From positions 1 through 27,941 of the forward strand of contig NZ_JBATXB010000092.1 in the NCBI RefSeq assembly GCF_049673005.1: a stretch of DNA of 27,941 bases. Direction: 5' to 3'. The first letter of the stretch is position 1, and each line of letters starts with the position of its first letter. The notes beneath the pieces were generated by a model. The model saw nothing but the letters and a program-made list of their open reading frames with translations, made no database searches and was not told the origin of the DNA. The stretch comes from Carnobacterium_A sp049673005. Its GTDB lineage: Bacteria; Bacillota; Bacilli; Lactobacillales; Carnobacteriaceae. Shown piece by piece: positions 16,037-22,795 of this stretch. A program made the position numbers and the translations under genes.

Positions 16037-16912
16037 TTGATTAAACTAGAAAACCACTATATAACGGTTACTATTTCCGAAAAGGGTGCAGAACAAACGA
16101 GTTTGAAAAATAAACAGACAGGCATTGAATATATGTGGCAAGGTGATGCTTCTTATTGGAATAGACAGGCTCCTGTATTGTTTCCTTTTGTAGGTCGTCT
16201 GAAAGACAATAAGTATGAATACGACAATAAGACATATGTCATGAACCAACATGGTTTTGCTAGAGATAAGGTATTTCAAGTAACACACCAAAGCGAATCA
16301 GCTGTAACATTGTCTCTTCAATCAGACAAAGAATCTAAAGAGATTTACCCTTTTGATTTTTGTTTAAGCATCACTTATGAACTTAAGGAAGAATCTGTTA
16401 AGGTTCGTTACAAAGTTGAGAATACTAATCCGGATTTACCTATGTATTTTTCAATAGGGGGTCATCCTGGTTTTAATGTTCCTTTAACAGACGATACGAC
16501 CTTCGAAGATTATTACTTAAGTTTTTCTCCAAAGAGATCAAGAACAGTTATTCCTTTAAAAGGTGCATACATTGACTATGAAAATCGGACACTCGGACAA
16601 ACAAATACGGATATTGCTCTAAGATGGAGATTATTTGATGAAGATGCATTGATTTATGAAACAAAGAATAAAAATGTTTTTTCTATTCTTTCAGAAAAAA
16701 CAACACATGGTCTCTCTGTTAGTTTTGAAGGATTCCCTTATGTTGGTATCTGGTCACCTGCAAAACTGAGTGCTCCATTAGTTTGTATTGAACCATGGTA
16801 TGGTATTGCGGATACAGAAGATACCAGTGGACGTATAGAAGACAAATTAGGAATCCAACAGTTACATGCCAATGAAGTATTTGATTGTGCCTACACGATT
16901 AGCATTCACTAA
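16037..16912 (+). CDS. Aldose 1-epimerase family protein (LacX/galactose-mutarotase-like)
   Basis: A 291-residue protein of the galactose-mutarotase-like superfamily. It resembles LacX-type proteins: ISEKGAE near the N-terminus, YWNRQAPVLFPFVGRL, QHGFARDK (catalytic-type histidine), FSIGGHPGFNVP (second histidine), and FPYVGIWSP...CIEPWYGIAD (catalytic-type glutamate). It probably interconverts sugar anomers or acts on a phosphorylated sugar; the true substrate is unknown. The chosen start is TTG 16037, with AAGGGAG (16021-16027) nine bases upstream. An in-frame ATG at 16016 lies before that ribosome site and is unlikely. It is 31 bases after codY, so probably co-transcribed, and ends at a terminator. 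The pairing with codY looks like chance operon membership. Confidence 0.88.
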   Translation: MIKLENHYITVTISEKGAEQTSLKNKQTGIEYMWQGDASYWNRQAPVLFPFVGRLKDNKYEYDNKTYVMNQHGFARDKVFQVTHQSESAVTLSLQSDKESKEIYPFDFCLSITYELKEESVKVRYKVENTNPDLPMYFSIGGHPGFNVPLTDDTTFEDYYLSFSPKRSRTVIPLKGAYIDYENRTLGQTNTDIALRWRLFDEDALIYETKNKNVFSILSEKTTHGLSVSFEGFPYVGIWSPAKLSAPLVCIEPWYGIADTEDTSGRIEDKLGIQQLHANEVFDCAYTISIH

Positions 16913-16913
16913 A

Positions 16914-16948
16914 AAAAACCTGACAGGTTAATAGGCTGTCAGGTTTTT
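16914..16948 (+). terminator. Bidirectional terminator between the codY unit and plsY
   Basis: A perfect 13-bp stem (16914-16926 with 16936-16948) around a 9-base loop has an A-run on the left and a T-run on the right, so it can end the codY-epimerase transcript and the convergent plsY transcript. Confidence 0.85.
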
Positions 16949-16973
16949 ACATATCTTTCTTTATTTAAGAGGA

Positions 16974-17588
16974 CTAAGAATCTTTTTTAGTTTTCTTGTA
17001 TCTAAACCCAAAAGGTACTTTACTTTCTGTTCCTAGTCGAATGCGCTTAATGTTGTCTTTATGTCGATAGACAATAAAAACTGTTAACATTCCAGCTATG
17101 GTAGTTAAGATCCAATCATGTGTTATTAAGCTAGAAGGCGTAATAAAAAAGAGCGCTAGCATACTTGAAAAACTAACCATCCTAGAAAAATACAAAATAA
17201 TTAGAAATATCGAAACAGAGACAATAAAAAATGGCGGATTATACGCTAGTAAGACTCCAGCACTCGTTGCAACTGCTTTTCCACCTTTAAATTGAGCGAA
17301 GATAGGAAACGTGTGTCCAACGATTGCTCCTATTCCGACTACCATAGGATTTAAATCAGAATTGAAAAAGTAAGGGAGACTAGCTGCAAGCGTCCCTTTT
17401 AAAACGTCTGCTAACAAAACTAAGATTCCAGCTTTAAAACCTAATACACGAAACGTATTTGTTGTTCCTGAATTTCCACTACCGAACTCTCGAATATCTT
17501 TGCCATACATTTTTTTACCTATCCATACTCCAGAAGGAATCGAACCAAGTAAATAGGCTGCACTAAATATGAGAATAATTTTAATCAC
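16974..17588 (-). CDS. plsY: Glycerol-3-phosphate acyltransferase PlsY
   Basis: A 204-residue integral membrane enzyme that moves the acyl group from acyl-phosphate to glycerol-3-phosphate, the first step of phospholipid synthesis in Gram-positives. Motif 1 is LLGSIPSG, motif 2 is GSGNSGTTNTFR, motif 3 is GHTFPIFAQFKGGKAVAT, and five or so hydrophobic helices span the chain. The C-terminus is basic (FRYKKTKKDS). A GTG at 17597 is in frame but overlaps the ribosome site AGGAG (17601-17597). The GTG at 17588, eight bases beyond it, is the better start and gives MIKIILIF. Divergent orientation to parE is conserved in Firmicutes. Its substrate fits with the DegV (FakB-like) protein in this window. 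Confidence 0.95.
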   Translation of the reverse strand: MIKIILIFSAAYLLGSIPSGVWIGKKMYGKDIREFGSGNSGTTNTFRVLGFKAGILVLLADVLKGTLAASLPYFFNSDLNPMVVGIGAIVGHTFPIFAQFKGGKAVATSAGVLLAYNPPFFIVSVSIFLIILYFSRMVSFSSMLALFFITPSSLITHDWILTTIAGMLTVFIVYRHKDNIKRIRLGTESKVPFGFRYKKTKKDS

Positions 17589-17748
17589 TTTTTTCACTCC
17601 TAACTCAGCAAACGAATTGCCAGTACGCCATATTTTACCATTTATTTTATTCCAAGGCTAGTGAAAGTAGAATAGAGCATCGCGTCAAAAATAAACTTGA
17701 TTTCTGTTTAAATAAAATTGAATTAAAAAGTGTACATATAATTTTTGC

Positions 17749-17828
17749 TTGCATTTCAATAACGGAACTAGTTTAATAAGGAGGCAGAGTCTAAATTTTT
17801 AATTAAGCGAACATACTTTCGCTTTTTT
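17749..17828 (+). ncRNA. Possible short transcript (leader or small RNA) ending at an orphan terminator
   Basis: A perfect -10 TATAAT at 17737-17742 (without a good -35) would start RNA near 17749. A terminator hairpin ends at 17828, giving about 80 bases. The RNA would contain AGGAGG (17779-17784) but no usable start codon. The existence of the transcript is inference. Confidence 0.25.
17805..17828 (+). terminator. Forward intrinsic terminator with no assigned upstream gene
   Basis: AAGCGAA (17805-17811) pairs with TTCGCTT (17818-17824) over a 6-base loop, and the T-run continues to 17828. The reverse direction lacks a T-run, so it acts on plus-strand transcripts. No plus-strand gene lies between it and the terminator at 16914. 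Confidence 0.55.
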
Positions 17829-17887
17829 AGAGAAATCGACGAATTTTACTTTTCAATCAAATCAAGTTAGAGTATTATTGAGTAGAT

Positions 17888-17974
17888 ACTTAAAGAATCA
17901 AACGGATGTATACGAAGTGAACGAGCTCATTGAATACCTATGAACAGATAATAATCCGTCAAAGGGGTTTAAGT
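17888..17974 (+). promoter_or_regulatory. Nested complementary segments in the parE leader
   Basis: ACTTAAA (17888-17894) is complementary to TTTAAGT (17968-17974). Inside that, ACGGAT (17902-17907) is complementary to ATCCGT (17954-17959). In the correct nested order these could fold a leader structure ahead of parE. Such short matches could be chance in AT-rich DNA. Confidence 0.2.
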
Positions 17975-18018
17975 TTAACACTAAGTATCGCGTAATAAGG
18001 ATTTAAGGAGTTTTTTGA

Positions 18019-20019
18019 ATGTCTAAAAAAATAAAAACAGCATATGATGATACATCCATTCAAGTCTTAGAGGGACTGGAAGCCGTACGTAAAAGACCTG
18101 GTATGTATATTGGATCGACTGATACTAGAGGTTTACACCATTTAGTTTACGAAATTGTTGACAATTCCGTCGACGAAGCTTTATCAGGATTCGGAAATGA
18201 AATAACCGTTACCTTGCATAAAGATGACAGCATTAGTGTCAAAGATAATGGTCGTGGAATGCCTACTGGAATGCATTCTTCAGGAATACCAACTGTCCAA
18301 GTTATTTTCACTGTTTTGCATGCGGGTGGAAAGTTTGGACAAGAAGGCGGATATAAAACTTCTGGTGGTCTTCATGGTGTAGGAGCAAGTGTTGTTAATG
18401 CGCTATCAGAATGGTTAACGGTTACCATTGTTCGCGATGGTGTAGAATACCAACAAAAATTTATTAACGGCGGAAAACCATCTGGAACGTTAACTAGTAA
18501 AAATAGCCGTCAAAAAAACGGAACAACGGTTCATTTCAAACCAGATTCAAGTATTTTTTCTACAACTAAGTACTCATATGACGTACTTTCGGAACGTTTA
18601 AGAGAGTCGGCTTTTTTACTAAAGAACTTACGCATTGAATTGATTGATGAAAGAAATGATCAATCTGAAATTTTTCATTATGAAGAAGGAATCAAAGAGT
18701 TTGTTGCTTATCTGAATGAGGACAAAGATACGTTGACTCCGATTGCTTATTTTTCAGGAGAAAACAATCAAATTGAAGTGGAATTTTCATTTCAATACAA
18801 CGATGGCTATTCAGAAAACATTTTATCCTTCGTTAATAACGTTCGAACGAAAGATGGTGGAACACATGAGTCTAGTATGAAAACAGCCTTTACGAAAACG
18901 TTTAATGATTATGCAAGAAAAGTTAATTTGTTAAAAGAAAAAGAAAAAAACCTTGAAGGTAGTGATTTCAGAGAAGGACTTGCAGCGATTATTTCCGTTC
19001 GTATTCCTGAAAATTTATTGCAGTTTGAAGGACAAACAAAAAGTAAATTGGGAACAGCTCAAGCTCGTGGAGCAGTTGAAGCTGTTATAGGAGAACAGTT
19101 AAGTTTTTATTTGGTGGAAAATGGTGAAACAAGTCAACAGTTAATCCGAAAGGCTCTTTCAGCTAGAGAAGCTCGAACCGCAGCGAGAAAAGCTCGTGAG
19201 GAAAGTCGGAATGGAAAAAAACGAAAAAAAAATGACTCTTTGTTATCTGGAAAGCTAACTCCTGCACAAAGTAAAAATGCTAAACGTAATGAGCTCTTCT
19301 TAGTTGAGGGAGACTCAGCTGGTGGGTCAGCTAAACAAGGTCGAGATCGTAAGTTTCAAGCTATTCTCCCTTTGCGTGGAAAAGTAATCAATACAGAAAA
19401 AGCAAAGTTACAAGATATTATGAAAAATGAAGAAATTAATACGATGATTTATACAATTGGTGCAGGTGTGGGACCAGAATTTGATATAGAAGCTTGTAAT
19501 TATGATAAAGTTATTATTATGACCGATGCGGATACAGATGGTGCTCATATCCAAGTTCTTTTATTAACTTTTTTCTATCGTTATATGAAACCTTTATTTG
19601 AAGCCGGTAAAGTATACCTAGCTATGCCACCTTTATATAAGCTTTCTAAAGGAACGGGTAAAAAAGAAAAAATTGCTTATGCTTGGACGGATGATGAACT
19701 TGTAGGTGTAACAGAAGAATTTGGGAAGAATTATATTCTTCAGCGCTATAAAGGGTTAGGTGAGATGAACGCTGATCAACTCTGGGAAACTACTATGGAT
19801 CCTGATTCAAGAACGCTTATACGAGTAAGAATTGATGATGCTGCACAAGCTGAACGTCGAGTCTCTGTTTTAATGGGCGATAAAGTTGAACCTCGTCGTA
19901 AATGGATTGAATCTCACGTAGAGTTCTCTCTTGAAGAAGGCAGTAGCATCCTTGATAACGATCAGCTAATGGAAACATCGGAATTAGAAAACGAAGGAAG
20001 TGCTATAGATGGAGAGTAG
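18019..20019 (+). CDS. parE: DNA topoisomerase IV subunit B
   Basis: A 666-residue ATPase subunit of topoisomerase IV, which decatenates daughter chromosomes. The GHKL ATPase has Glu45 and Asn49 (YEIVDNSVDEA), DNGRGMP, and GGLHGVGASVVNALS. The TOPRIM half has Glu430 (LVEGDSAGGSAKQGRDR) and Asp503/Asp505 (MTDADTDGAH), then the QRYKGLGEM motif. It is called ParE rather than GyrB because it is divergent from plsY, is followed by a ParC-like subunit, and is not next to recF/dnaN. AAGGAG (18005-18010) is eight bases before the ATG. The stop overlaps the parC start by 11 bases. Confidence 0.96.
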   Translation: MSKKIKTAYDDTSIQVLEGLEAVRKRPGMYIGSTDTRGLHHLVYEIVDNSVDEALSGFGNEITVTLHKDDSISVKDNGRGMPTGMHSSGIPTVQVIFTVLHAGGKFGQEGGYKTSGGLHGVGASVVNALSEWLTVTIVRDGVEYQQKFINGGKPSGTLTSKNSRQKNGTTVHFKPDSSIFSTTKYSYDVLSERLRESAFLLKNLRIELIDERNDQSEIFHYEEGIKEFVAYLNEDKDTLTPIAYFSGENNQIEVEFSFQYNDGYSENILSFVNNVRTKDGGTHESSMKTAFTKTFNDYARKVNLLKEKEKNLEGSDFREGLAAIISVRIPENLLQFEGQTKSKLGTAQARGAVEAVIGEQLSFYLVENGETSQQLIRKALSAREARTAARKAREESRNGKKRKKNDSLLSGKLTPAQSKNAKRNELFLVEGDSAGGSAKQGRDRKFQAILPLRGKVINTEKAKLQDIMKNEEINTMIYTIGAGVGPEFDIEACNYDKVIIMTDADTDGAHIQVLLLTFFYRYMKPLFEAGKVYLAMPPLYKLSKGTGKKEKIAYAWTDDELVGVTEEFGKNYILQRYKGLGEMNADQLWETTMDPDSRTLIRVRIDDAAQAERRVSVLMGDKVEPRRKWIESHVEFSLEEGSSILDNDQLMETSELENEGSAIDGE

Positions 20020-22465
20020 ATCGGATGTTCAAGAATTAACTCTTGAAGAAGTAATGGGAGATCGATTTGGTCGCTATTCAAAATATATCATTCAAGAGCG
20101 TGCACTACCTGATATTCGTGATGGCTTAAAACCGGTTCAACGTCGGATATTGTATGCCATGAATGTAGAGGGCAATACGTCTGATAAAGGGTTTAGAAAG
20201 TCTGCTAAAACAGTCGGGAATGTTATTGGTAATTACCATCCTCATGGGGATAGTAGTGTCTATGAAGCAATGGTTCGTTTGAGTCAACACTGGAAACAAC
20301 GAGAAGAATTAATTGAGATGCACGGAAATAACGGGAGTATGGATGGTGATCCACCAGCAGCAATGCGTTATACAGAAGCACGTCTTTCTAAAATTTCCGA
20401 AGAGTTATTAAAGGATATCGATAAAGAGACGGTAGATTTTGTTTTAAACTTTGATGATACGGATGAAGAACCAACTGTTTTACCAGTAAGATACCCTAAT
20501 TTACTCGTTAACGGTGCTACAGGCATCTCGGCTGGCTATGCTACTGATATTCCTTCTCATAATTTAAGTGAAGTCATTGATGCAACAGTTCATTTAATCG
20601 ATCACCCTAAAGCAAGCGCAGTTGATTTAATGACTTATTTAAAAGGACCTGATTTCCCAACTGGAGGAATATTGCAAGGGATTGATGGGATAAGAAGTGC
20701 TTATGAAACTGGTAAAGGAAAAGTTATCGTTCGCTCAAAGACCCATATAGAAGAGTTACGAGGCGGAAAACAACAAATTGTTATTAATGAAATTCCTTAC
20801 GATGTAAATAAAGCTATCTTAGTTCGTAAAATGGATGAAATCCGTTTAAATAAAAAAATTGATGGCATTGCCGAGGTTCGTGATGAATCAGATAGAACTG
20901 GTTTACAAATTGTTGTTGAGTTGAAAAAAGATGTGAATGCACAAGGCATCTTAACTTATTTATTAAAAAGTACAGATTTACAAGTCTCTTATAATTTTAA
21001 TATGGTGGCTATTGATAAAAAAAGACCTCAACAAGTAGGAATTGTTCGTATGTTAGAAGCTTATCTTGAACATCAAAACGAGGTAATTGTAAGACGAACT
21101 CAGTTTAATCTTAGAAAAGCAGAGACACGAGCACATATCGTTGTCGGTTTAATCAAAGCTCTTTCTATCCTAGATGAAGTTATCGCGGCTATTCGTAGTA
21201 GTAAAGATAAAAAAAATGCAAAAGATAATCTTATTGATCAATTTGATTTTACTGAAGCACAAGCTGAAGCCATTGTCTCTTTGCAACTATACCGTTTAAC
21301 AAATACAGATATTACTGCTTTAGAAACTGAAGCCGATGTATTAGAAAAAGCGATTGCATCCTTTAATAAAATTCTAACGAGCCCTGCCGAAATGAAGCGA
21401 GTGATGAAAAAAGAACTTTCTGAAATCAAAAAGAAATACGCTAGTCCTCGTCGAACAGTCATTGAAAATGAAATTGAAGAGTTGAAAATTGAAACGGAAG
21501 TTTTAGTTACTCAAGAAGAAGTGATGGTTTCAGTTACTAAAGAAGGGTACCTTAAACGTACGAGCTTACGCTCTTATGGCGCATCAAAACCAGAAGAAAT
21601 TGGTGTTAGAGAAGGCGATTACCCTATTTATATAGAACAGCTAAATACTTTAAATCATTTACTCTTATTTACATCTAAAGGGAATATTATTTATCGTCCC
21701 GTTCATGAAATTACAGAGTTTAGATGGAAAGATAGTGGCGAACACCTTTCTCAAAATATAGCACTCTATCAAGATGAAACAGTTTTAAAAGTTTTTGGAT
21801 TAAAAGCATTGGATACTAACGCAACGTTTACTATTATTAGTAAAGAAGGGTTTATAAAACAAACTACTGTAGATAGTTTAACTTTAGGGCGTAGTTACCT
21901 CACAAAGTCATTTACAGTGATGAAATTAAAAACAGATACAGATACCATTGAAAATGTTCTTTATACAGAAAATCAAGAAGATAAAGATATTTTCCTTATT
22001 ACTCGAAGAGGTTTTGGTTTAAGGTACTCTTTAGCCGAAGTGCCAGTAGTAGGTGCAAAAGCAAGTGGTGTTAAATCAATTAATTTAAAAACAGATGATT
22101 ATGTAGTGAATGGAATTATTTTTGATACTAAAGCTTCAAAAACAGAAGTATTGATTCTCACACAAAGAGGATCTGTTAAAAAAATGAATCTTAATGATTT
22201 CGATACTTTAGGTAGAGCAAAACGTGGCTTACTCGTATTAAGAGAATTAAAAAATAATCCACATAGGGTGGCGTACCTTTTAGATGGAAGTAAAAATAAA
22301 GAATATAAAATTCTAACAGATAAAAGTAAACTTATTTGCTTATCTAGTTCTTCTTATCAAATAAGTGATCGTTACTCTAATGGTTCATTTATTTTAGATG
22401 AAGTGAATGATGGTAGTCCGATAGATGTCCAAAATGATATCTTTCATGACTTAACTAATAACTAA
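20009..22465 (+). CDS. parC: DNA topoisomerase IV subunit A
   Basis: An 818-residue DNA-cleaving subunit of topoisomerase IV. The winged-helix region has GLKPVQRRILYAM and the active-site Tyr121 in AAMRYTEARLS. The quinolone-resistance region reads HPHGDSSVYEAM: Ser82 and Glu86 occupy the positions equivalent to E. coli ParC Ser80 and Glu84, so no classic resistance substitution is present. A coiled-coil gate (about 360-480) is followed by the C-terminal beta-pinwheel of degenerate repeats. Its ATG lies inside the end of parE (overlap ATGGAGAGTAG) with GAAGGAAG upstream, so translation is coupled for equal subunit amounts. The hallmark GyrA box (QRRGGKG) was not seen in the C-terminal domain, in keeping with ParC. 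Confidence 0.96.
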   Translation: MESRSDVQELTLEEVMGDRFGRYSKYIIQERALPDIRDGLKPVQRRILYAMNVEGNTSDKGFRKSAKTVGNVIGNYHPHGDSSVYEAMVRLSQHWKQREELIEMHGNNGSMDGDPPAAMRYTEARLSKISEELLKDIDKETVDFVLNFDDTDEEPTVLPVRYPNLLVNGATGISAGYATDIPSHNLSEVIDATVHLIDHPKASAVDLMTYLKGPDFPTGGILQGIDGIRSAYETGKGKVIVRSKTHIEELRGGKQQIVINEIPYDVNKAILVRKMDEIRLNKKIDGIAEVRDESDRTGLQIVVELKKDVNAQGILTYLLKSTDLQVSYNFNMVAIDKKRPQQVGIVRMLEAYLEHQNEVIVRRTQFNLRKAETRAHIVVGLIKALSILDEVIAAIRSSKDKKNAKDNLIDQFDFTEAQAEAIVSLQLYRLTNTDITALETEADVLEKAIASFNKILTSPAEMKRVMKKELSEIKKKYASPRRTVIENEIEELKIETEVLVTQEEVMVSVTKEGYLKRTSLRSYGASKPEEIGVREGDYPIYIEQLNTLNHLLLFTSKGNIIYRPVHEITEFRWKDSGEHLSQNIALYQDETVLKVFGLKALDTNATFTIISKEGFIKQTTVDSLTLGRSYLTKSFTVMKLKTDTDTIENVLYTENQEDKDIFLITRRGFGLRYSLAEVPVVGAKASGVKSINLKTDDYVVNGIIFDTKASKTEVLILTQRGSVKKMNLNDFDTLGRAKRGLLVLRELKNNPHRVAYLLDGSKNKEYKILTDKSKLICLSSSSYQISDRYSNGSFILDEVNDGSPIDVQNDIFHDLTNN

Positions 22466-22468
22466 TAG

Positions 22469-22500
22469 AAAAGGTGTTCCATTTAATGGGGCACCTTTTT
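22469..22500 (+). terminator. Intrinsic terminator after parC
   Basis: A 14-bp stem (22469-22482 with 22486-22499, including two G-T pairs) closes a 3-base loop and ends in a run of T. It separates parEC from the pfl control region. Confidence 0.85.
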
Positions 22501-22589
22501 GTGTACTACAAATAGCATATCGAAAGGTTCATGTATTAGTACAGATGAATAAAAATAAGAAAATATAAATCTTAATCACTTCTTATGTG

Positions 22590-22610
22590 AATTGATAATC
22601 ATTCTCAATT
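22590..22610. promoter_or_regulatory. Fur-type operator upstream of pflBA
   Basis: TGATAATCATTCTCA (22593-22607) matches 13 of the 14 fixed positions of the Bacillus Fur 7-1-7 box TGATAATNATTATCA. The symmetry extends to a 21-base imperfect palindrome (22590-22610), with one mismatched pair between the 10-base arms. It overlaps a possible distal promoter: -10 GATAAT at 22594-22599 with a weak -35 TTAATC at 22572-22577. It is about 100 bases upstream of the main pflB -35. PerR or another Fur-family regulator is an alternative reader. Confidence 0.5.
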
Positions 22611-22708
22611 AGGTGGACTAGAATTAAAGATAAGCTTTACTTATAGTGATTAACAAGTATATTAAAAAAATAGTAAGAAAAAACATTCATTTATTAAGTA
22701 TAAATAGA

Positions 22709-22736
22709 TTGTTTTTTTTCATTCATGTGTTATACT
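22709..22736 (+). promoter_or_regulatory. Sigma-A promoter of pflBA
   Basis: TTGTTT (22709-22714) is 16 bases from TATACT (22731-22736), which has TGT directly before it (extended -10). The predicted start near 22743 gives a leader of about 50 bases. Confidence 0.72.
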
Positions 22737-22795
22737 GAGCAAGAAGGAGCTGTTATAGTCAATATGATAGCTAACTAACAAGGAGGTTCATTATA

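Larger units (their letters stand above)
17602..18018. other. Long divergent intergenic region between plsY and parE
   Basis: About 420 bases without a protein gene on either strand. It must hold the plsY and parE promoters, but I see no pair of hexamers good enough to assign. It contains a perfect TATAAT (17737-17742), an AGGAGG (17779-17784) with no start codon after it, a forward terminator hairpin (17805-17828) and nested complementary segments (17888-17974), listed separately. Confidence 0.6.
22501..22795 (+). other. Control region upstream of pflBA
   Basis: About 295 AT-rich bases with no supportable protein gene. It holds a Fur-type operator (22593-22607), a strong extended -10 promoter (22709-22736), an inverted repeat TGTACTA/TAGTACA (22502-22508 with 22537-22543) and the pflB ribosome site AAGGAGG (22780-22786). 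Confidence 0.6.

Noticed and set aside
17598..18018. A hidden small protein gene after AGGAGG at 17779-17784.
   Set aside because: No ATG, GTG or TTG lies at usable spacing, and a terminator follows within about 40 bases.
18019..22465. Gyrase (gyrB-gyrA) rather than topoisomerase IV.
   Set aside because: It is divergent from plsY, has no recF/dnaN neighbours, the subunits overlap as in parEC, and I saw no GyrA-box in the second subunit.
22593..22607. Reading the pfl palindrome as an FNR/ArcA-type or Rex site, which would suit an anaerobic operon.
   Set aside because: The half-site spacing does not fit TTGAT-N4-ATCAA or TTGTGA-N6-TCACAA, while the Fur 7-1-7 pattern fits with one mismatch.
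22764..22778. Four-codon reading frame (ATG ATA GCT AAC TAA) in the pflB leader as a leader peptide.
   Set aside because: The nearest ribosome site is 14 bases away and there is no paired terminator or antiterminator, so it is probably chance.
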